From Salegentibacter lacus (GTDB lineage: Bacteria > Bacteroidota > Bacteroidia > Flavobacteriales > Flavobacteriaceae): a stretch of DNA of 64,000 nucleotides. Positions 59,245-64,000 of the stretch are shown here, piece after piece. The stretch is taken from the NCBI RefSeq assembly GCF_020164555.1, contig NZ_JAIQZB010000005.1, positions 124,001 through 188,000 on the forward strand, in the 5' to 3' direction. Position numbers and translations under genes: made by a program. The first letter of the stretch is position 1, and every line of letters starts with the position of its first letter. The notes beneath the pieces were generated by a model. The model was not told where the DNA came from and did not search any database. It saw only the letters and a program-made list of their open reading frames with translations.

Positions 59245-60767
59245 GTTTGCTGCTCTTTAACGAATTTCTCCCATTTCGCAAATTTCTCTTCGTCCATTAC
59301 TTTTTCCATTTTCACCTGTCCGCCTTTTTTCTTGTTAGCGGCGCTCCATTCTGGAAAAATATCAGGATGCACTTTGGTTACCTTAACTCCTTTTAAGGCT
59401 TTGGAACGTGCTACTTTGTAATTCTTATTGGCATTTTTGAGAGATTCATCTAAAGCTTCGGTAAGGTCTTCTTCTGAGGTTTCACCTTCAGTTCCTAAAT
59501 ACCAGTGGTGATGGAATTCTCCATCAATTCTCACGGCTGCAAGAGTAAATTCTGGAATTTTAATGTCAAATTTATCTTCAAGCTCCTGCACCGCATCATT
59601 CATCTTATTTACTGAAAGTTGAGATCCAACAACGTTTAAGAAGAATTTGGTTCTTCCGGTTATTTTAATTTCGTGACGGACTACATCGGTAAATTTAATG
59701 GTGTCACCAATTAAGTATCTCCACGCGCCTGAAACTGTACTAATTAAAAGAATATAATCTTCCTCTTCTTTTACTTCAGAAATTGAAATTACAGGAGCAT
59801 CATTAGTTATAGAACCGTCTTGGTTTATGTATTCAGCCTCGAATGGAACAAATTCAAAATAGATTCCATTGTTTAGGGCAAGCTTCATAGAATGCGTTCC
59901 CGGTCTTTGTTGGTAAGCTATAAATCCTTCTGAAGCCAGATAGGTATCAATTATGGTAATTGGGTGTTTTAAAAGTGCATTAAAACTTTTTTCGTAAGGT
60001 TCAAAAGCCACACCTCCAGAAGTATAAACTTGTAGATTTGGCCAGATCTCGTGAATATTATCAACTTTATGATATTCAATCACCTTTTTCATCATAAGTT
60101 CTAACCAGGAAGGGATCCCGCTTAAGGCGCCAATATCCCAGTTTTTTGCATTTTCTGCGATGCGTTGCACCCTATCGTCCCATTCTGGAATCTTTGAGAT
60201 CTCATCACCGGGTTTATAATAACCTTTAAACCAGAAAGGGATTTTGCTGGCAGATATTCCGCTAATTTCTCCCTCTTCGTGGTCGCCCTCCTTCTGAAGA
60301 TCGGTAGAGCTACCTAACATCATGATTTCTTTTTCAAAGAAATCGTTAGGAAGATCAAAATTACTTAAAGCGCCTACCTGGTCAATTCCGGTTTGTCTAA
60401 TGGCATCTACCATATCTTCAGTTACCGGAATACGCTTACTCGATTTACCGGTAGTACCAGAACTTAGCGCGAAATAGGGAGGTTTTCCAGGCCAGGTTAC
60501 ATCTTCTTCACCTTCGTGCATTTTATACCACCATTCATCATTAATTTTGTTATAATCGAAATAAGGGATTTTTTCAGCAAACATTTTTGAAATATCATCA
60601 GCCTTTAAAATTGCCTCAAAATCATAGTGCTTCCCAAACTGAGTATCCTTTGCTTTTTTAAGCAGTTTTTTTAATACTTCCTGTTGCGCTTCCTGTGCTT
60701 CGGGTTCAGAAACAACAGAATCCCTAAAATCTATTAATTTTTTTAAAATTGAACCTATTATGGCCAT
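59241..60767 (-). CDS. GH3-family acyl-acid amido synthetase
   Basis: 508-residue adenylate-forming enzyme of the GH3 superfamily. Motif 1 is FALSSGTTGKSSKRIPVT near residue 75-92 (phosphate loop). Motif 2 is TYLASEGFIAYQQR near 283, and motif 3 is YLIGDTIKFTDV near 355. In plants GH3 joins amino acids to indole-acetate or jasmonate; bacterial members also form acyl-adenylates, but their substrates are largely unknown. There is no signal peptide. It stands alone between convergent and divergent genes, so the context does not tell. Confidence 0.88.
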   Translation of the reverse strand: MAIIGSILKKLIDFRDSVVSEPEAQEAQQEVLKKLLKKAKDTQFGKHYDFEAILKADDISKMFAEKIPYFDYNKINDEWWYKMHEGEEDVTWPGKPPYFALSSGTTGKSSKRIPVTEDMVDAIRQTGIDQVGALSNFDLPNDFFEKEIMMLGSSTDLQKEGDHEEGEISGISASKIPFWFKGYYKPGDEISKIPEWDDRVQRIAENAKNWDIGALSGIPSWLELMMKKVIEYHKVDNIHEIWPNLQVYTSGGVAFEPYEKSFNALLKHPITIIDTYLASEGFIAYQQRPGTHSMKLALNNGIYFEFVPFEAEYINQDGSITNDAPVISISEVKEEEDYILLISTVSGAWRYLIGDTIKFTDVVRHEIKITGRTKFFLNVVGSQLSVNKMNDAVQELEDKFDIKIPEFTLAAVRIDGEFHHHWYLGTEGETSEEDLTEALDESLKNANKNYKVARSKALKGVKVTKVHPDIFPEWSAANKKKGGQVKMEKVMDEEKFAKWEKFVKEQQT

Positions 60768-60875
60768 AATACTGATATTTATTGGTGGTTATTTTCAAAA
60801 AATGAAGATAAAAAAAACCAAAATCAACACTATTAATGTCTTAACAATTATCAATATTTTAACCTTTATAACAGG

Positions 60876-62435
60876 CTAAGAACTCTGTAGGCTTTCCACG
60901 CATTTTTCTGCACATCTTTCGCCGTCTATAGCTGCTGAAATAATACCTCCGGCATAACCGGCGCCTTCCCCGCAGGGATAAAGTCCTTTTATCTGCACGT
61001 GTTCAAAACTATAAGGATCTCGTGGAATTCTAACCGGTGATGAAGTGCGGGATTCGGGAGCGTGAACCACGGCTTCGTTCGTTAAAAAGCCGCGCATGCT
61101 TTTATTGAATTCTTTGAATCCTTCTTGCAAAGTTTTATGAATAAAATTAGGGAAAACTTTTCCTAAATCAGCCGAAGTAACTCCGGGTTTGTATGAAGTT
61201 ACCGGCAGGTTTGAAGAAACTTTCCCCTGGGTGAAATCTACCAAACGCTGCGCTGGAACTTTTTGTGTACTGCCACCTTCCAACCAGGCTTTTTGTTCTA
61301 TTTGCTTCTGGAATTCCATAGCCGCCAGCGGATTCTTTTCTGAATCTTTAAAATCTGGAAGCCTTAACTCCACCACAATTCCTGAATTGGCTGTAGGTTG
61401 ATCGCGTTTGCTGGGAGACCAGCCATTGGTAACTACTTCCCCGGGAGCCGTGGCACAGGGAGCGATAATTCCGCCGGGGCACATGCAAAATGAATACATT
61501 CCTCTTCCTCCTATTTGCTTAACAATACTATAAGGCGAAGGCGGAAGAAATTCTCCCCTGGAATCACATTTATACTGGATTTGATCTATAAGTTCCTGCG
61601 GGTGTTCTACCCTAACCCCAAGCGCAAAAGCTTTCGCTTCAATCTTTATATTTTTTCTATGCAGAAGTTCAAAAATATCACGAGCTGAATGTCCTGTAGC
61701 CAGGATGATTTTCTTCGCTTTAATAGTTTCACCTTTTAGAGTTTTAATTCCTGAAACTTCATTATTCTCAATAAGAATATCGGTTAGCCTGGTTTCAAAA
61801 AGAACTTCTCCTCCGCAGGCGATAATACGTTCGCGTATATCTGCAATAATTGCCGGTAGCTTGTTTGTTCCAATATGCGGGTGCGCATCTACCATAATTT
61901 CAGGCGTAGCGCCAAAACCTACAAGTAATTTCAGAATTCGATCTACATCGCCACGCTTTTTAGATCGTGTATATAGTTTACCATCACTGTAAGTTCCGGC
62001 GCCACCTTCTCCAAAACAATAATTGGAATCTTCATCAACAATATGTTCAATGTTTAGCGCTTTTAGATCCCGACGGCGCGTTCTTACGTCTTTTCCGCGT
62101 TCAATGATAATCGGTTTAAATCCCAATTCAATACAACGCAATGCGGCAAATAAACCAGCAGGACCAGCTCCCACAATTACGACTTCCTCTTTATTATTTA
62201 CATCCTGATAATCTGGGAGGAATATCTTTTCTTCGGTAAAATCTTCATTTACATAAACATCAACCTTTAAATTAATTTTTATTGCTTTCTGCCTGGCATC
62301 AATCGAGCGCTTTAAGACTTTTACGTAATTAATATCCTTCGAAGCAATACCGCCGTGACTGGAGACTGCTTTCATAAGTTTTTGCTGATTTGCAGCTTCT
62401 TCAGGAGTTAATCTTATTTGGTACTGGTACTTCAT
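60876..62435 (-). CDS. FAD-dependent dehydrogenase, COG2509 type
   Basis: 519-residue flavoprotein. An N-terminal small domain (residues 1-90; VRLT-like start QIRLTPEEAANQQKLM and later KRSIDARQKAIKINLKVDV) precedes the FAD site VVIVGAGPAGLFAALRC near residue 90-106. A GEGGAGTYSDGKLYTR stretch follows near 150, and KIILATGHSARDIFELL lies near 250. A cysteine-rich FCMCPGGIIAPCA lies near 318. PCGEGAGYAGGIISAAIDG ends the FAD domain. The enzyme is present in many bacteria as an uncharacterised FAD-dependent dehydrogenase. A consensus promoter element lies at 62452. Confidence 0.88.
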   Translation of the reverse strand: MKYQYQIRLTPEEAANQQKLMKAVSSHGGIASKDINYVKVLKRSIDARQKAIKINLKVDVYVNEDFTEEKIFLPDYQDVNNKEEVVIVGAGPAGLFAALRCIELGFKPIIIERGKDVRTRRRDLKALNIEHIVDEDSNYCFGEGGAGTYSDGKLYTRSKKRGDVDRILKLLVGFGATPEIMVDAHPHIGTNKLPAIIADIRERIIACGGEVLFETRLTDILIENNEVSGIKTLKGETIKAKKIILATGHSARDIFELLHRKNIKIEAKAFALGVRVEHPQELIDQIQYKCDSRGEFLPPSPYSIVKQIGGRGMYSFCMCPGGIIAPCATAPGEVVTNGWSPSKRDQPTANSGIVVELRLPDFKDSEKNPLAAMEFQKQIEQKAWLEGGSTQKVPAQRLVDFTQGKVSSNLPVTSYKPGVTSADLGKVFPNFIHKTLQEGFKEFNKSMRGFLTNEAVVHAPESRTSSPVRIPRDPYSFEHVQIKGLYPCGEGAGYAGGIISAAIDGERCAEKCVESLQSS

Positions 62436-62451
62436 TTTAAAAATTCTACCA

Positions 62452-62459
62452 CAAAAATA
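62452..62459 (-). promoter_or_regulatory. -7 promoter element of the COG2509 gene
   Basis: CAAAAATA reads TATTTTTG on the minus strand, a perfect TAnnTTTG, 17 bases before the ATG. No clear -33 box. Confidence 0.4.
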
Positions 62460-62605
62460 TACTTTTCAAATTTGTTAAGTGAATTTTTAAAAATTGAGAT
62501 ATCTATTAAATTAAGAACAATGCGACTAACTTTTTTTTAGGCAGTGGCAAATTATTAACTTATTTTGTGCAATCTTTATAAACCCAAATCTTATTACAAA
62601 ATTAA

Positions 62606-63178
62606 ATGAATTTGACCTCACGCTACCCTATGGTTTCTTACGAAGAAGCCTCTCCTGAAGTACAGGAAATTTACGACGACACCAAGAAAACCCTTCAACT
62701 CCCATTTGTTTTAAATTGGTTTAAATGCCAGGGAAATAACGCTACTTTGTTAAAAGGTAACTGGAGCAAACTAAAGAACACTTTAATGGAAGGTGAAGTA
62801 CCAAATGTGCTTAAACAACTCATTATTTATAATGTATCCAAGCAACGTGGTTGCAATTACTGCTCTCATGCTCACGGAATTTTCGCCGATAGTATGAGTG
62901 CGATGATCTCGGAAGAAGAAGGTTTTAAGGCGACAGAAAATATAGATTCTCCTTCTATGCCGGCAAGTTTTAGAATTGCCGTAAAAATCGTTACTAATGC
63001 CGCACTCAATCATAACGAAGTTTCAGATGAAGATTTTCAGGAATTGGAAAAAGCAGGATTTTCCCCAAGGGAAGTCCAGGAATTAATGGCTCAGGCCGAT
63101 TTAGTGAATATGCTAAATACCATAGCTGATGTTTCTGGAATTAAAATAGACAACGAATTACTGGAAACTCCGGAATAA
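62606..63178 (+). CDS. carboxymuconolactone-decarboxylase/AhpD-like protein
   Basis: 190 residues, cytoplasmic, all-helical. The AhpD-type redox motif CNYCSHAH (Cys83, Cys86, His90) is preserved and predicts a thiol peroxidase or reductase rather than a decarboxylase. The flanking segments are KQLIIYNVSKQRG and ISEEEGF. It starts from the ATG at 62606 and ends 10 bases before the histidine kinase gene, so the two are probably cotranscribed; a redox signal to the kinase is conceivable (inference). Confidence 0.88.
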   Translation: MNLTSRYPMVSYEEASPEVQEIYDDTKKTLQLPFVLNWFKCQGNNATLLKGNWSKLKNTLMEGEVPNVLKQLIIYNVSKQRGCNYCSHAHGIFADSMSAMISEEEGFKATENIDSPSMPASFRIAVKIVTNAALNHNEVSDEDFQELEKAGFSPREVQELMAQADLVNMLNTIADVSGIKIDNELLETPE

Positions 63179-63188
63179 TTTCATTTTA

Positions 63189-64000
63189 ATGGAATCCCTA
63201 CAAGATAGAACCTCCCGGGTTTACAGAATCACTTACGAAACTTTTTCTAAATTTAGCAACAACCTAAACCGTTGTAAAAGTCTGGAAGAAGTTTCGCAGG
63301 TTTCAGTGCGTTTTTTAAAATACCTACTGAATTTTCATCTTTTCAGAATAAGCGTAAATCAGGCAGATTCTTATTTGGTTTATTGCCAATGTAATTCAAA
63401 GGGACACTTTGAACTTATTCAGCGAGAAAATCTACTGCCGTACGAAGTAAAAATTCTGGATGATAATATTCCTGTTCGAACCGAAAATATTCCTTCTGAG
63501 CTAAACGAAAAAATCACTGCTAACATTTTAGAATCTCCGGCATTATGGTGCTGGACTTTTAAAAAAATGGATGTAGATTTCACCGTTTCCCTCGTAGCCG
63601 ATGAAAACAAGGCTTTTGATGTTGGAGATATTGAAATACTGAAATTGATAAGCGATAGTTTCCAGGCAAAATTTCAGGAAATTTACCTGAAAGAAGAGGT
63701 CTTTCATAAAAATCAGTCGTTGTTACAAGCATTAGACGTTATTAAAAACCAGAATAAGAAAATCAACCAGATCGTTGAAAATCAAAAGCAAACCATTGCC
63801 GATCGAACCAAAGAGGTGGTTGAAAAAAATGAAAAATTATTGCATATTTCAGCATTAAACGCACATAATGTAAGGGAGCCATTATCCAGGATTCAGGGAA
63901 TTGTTCAGCTTTTTGAAGTTTTTGACGACAAAACCTGTAGAGAAGATCTGCTGCCAAAACTTAAACAGTCTTCAGAAGAAATGGATCAGGTTTTGCGAGA
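63189..64000 (+). CDS. histidine kinase, N-terminal part (truncated by window end)
   Basis: First 270 residues of a soluble sensor kinase. Residues about 20-180 form a GAF-like sensor region, with coiled coil about 190-225 (QALDVIKNQNKKINQIVEN; TKEVVEKNEKLLHISAL). A dimerisation-phosphoacceptor helix with the histidine in LNAHNVREPLSRIQGIV follows at about 226-242. The ATPase domain lies beyond 64000. There are no membrane helices. The start ATG is 10 bases after the AhpD-like gene stop. The signal and response regulator are not seen. Confidence 0.85.
   Translation, partial: MESLQDRTSRVYRITYETFSKFSNNLNRCKSLEEVSQVSVRFLKYLLNFHLFRISVNQADSYLVYCQCNSKGHFELIQRENLLPYEVKILDDNIPVRTENIPSELNEKITANILESPALWCWTFKKMDVDFTVSLVADENKAFDVGDIEILKLISDSFQAKFQEIYLKEEVFHKNQSLLQALDVIKNQNKKINQIVENQKQTIADRTKEVVEKNEKLLHISALNAHNVREPLSRIQGIVQLFEVFDDKTCREDLLPKLKQSSEEMDQVLR

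Noticed and set aside
1-64000. tRNA, rRNA, CRISPR arrays, intact insertion sequences
   Set aside because: I looked through all intergenic stretches and saw no cloverleaf with a T-loop, no spaced direct repeats and no transposase frame; a covariance search was not possible here.

Overview
The window reads as a chromosomal segment of a Bacteroidota member, most likely a marine Flavobacteriaceae species of the Gramella/Christiangramia, Salegentibacter or Zunongwangia type (inference). The evidence is a low-GC sequence, intergenic promoters matching the Bacteroidota consensus TTG-N(about 20)-TAnnTTTG rather than -35/-10 boxes, and family content typical of the group: DUF1080 lipoprotein, 2TM-domain proteins, DUF2490/DUF481-like barrels, a TonB receptor with a carboxypeptidase-regulatory-like N-terminus, the FtsK-LolA-LptF/G-RibB cluster and a C45/ATP-grasp/decarboxylase operon. 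I saw no rRNA, tRNA, CRISPR array, intact insertion sequence or prophage.

Layout. 1-3.0 kb: three genes for oxidised (3-keto) sugar metabolism. 3.1-6.5 kb: an alpha/beta hydrolase-OsmC fusion, a Cu/Zn superoxide dismutase, and an ECF sigma/anti-sigma pair. 6.7-9.1 kb (minus): a LytS/LytT-like two-component operon with 2TM-domain proteins. 9.3-12.4 kb: hemerythrin, type II NADH dehydrogenase, a second sigma factor and its membrane partner. 12.7-15.6 kb (minus): dihydrolipoyl dehydrogenase and a succinate-semialdehyde-type dehydrogenase. 15.7-24.4 kb (minus): a tight operon of GabT-type transaminase, carbon-nitrogen hydrolase, VOC protein, a 918-residue Orn/Lys/Arg-decarboxylase-fold enzyme, an ATP-grasp ligase with a histone-like basic tail, and a C45 autoproteolytic hydrolase, closed by a strong terminator. 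24.9-26.7 kb: an Lrp regulator divergent from a Met-gamma-lyase-like gene, then a decayed ParE/RelE toxin-antitoxin locus.

27.3-32 kb: small barrel, NhaC antiporter, and a peroxide-defence run (2-Cys Prx, thioredoxin, DUF6952-like, Tpx, DgkA-like). 32.1-37.8 kb: FtsK, LolA, LptF/G, RibB(A). 37.8-39.6 kb: nitroreductase, SanA-like, small membrane protein. 39.6-46.9 kb: an AraC regulator followed by eight mostly uncharacterised envelope genes (LapA-like, barrel, OmpA-like lipoprotein, barrel, MscS channel, lipoprotein, coiled coil, barrel). 47.0-50.8 kb (minus): PepSY reductase-like protein and TonB-dependent siderophore receptor. 51-54.8 kb: HAD hydrolase, VOC protein, an S9 peptidase remnant, and a DUF389 protein with a degenerate lipid-kinase-like N-terminus. 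55-59.2 kb: unknown periplasmic coiled-coil protein with DUF2490 barrel, DUF4168-like protein, HExxH metalloprotease. 59.2-64 kb: GH3-family ligase, COG2509-type flavoprotein, AhpD-like protein and a truncated histidine kinase.

The best candidate for an undescribed system is the 15.7-24.4 kb operon. Its enzymes fit a scheme in which a basic amino acid is decarboxylated, the amine is capped by an ATP-grasp ligase, processed by transamination (and oxidation by the adjacent dehydrogenase), and released by an amide hydrolase, analogous to but not homologous with the gamma-glutamyl-putrescine route. That scheme is inference. The second candidate is the 40.8-46.9 kb envelope cluster.
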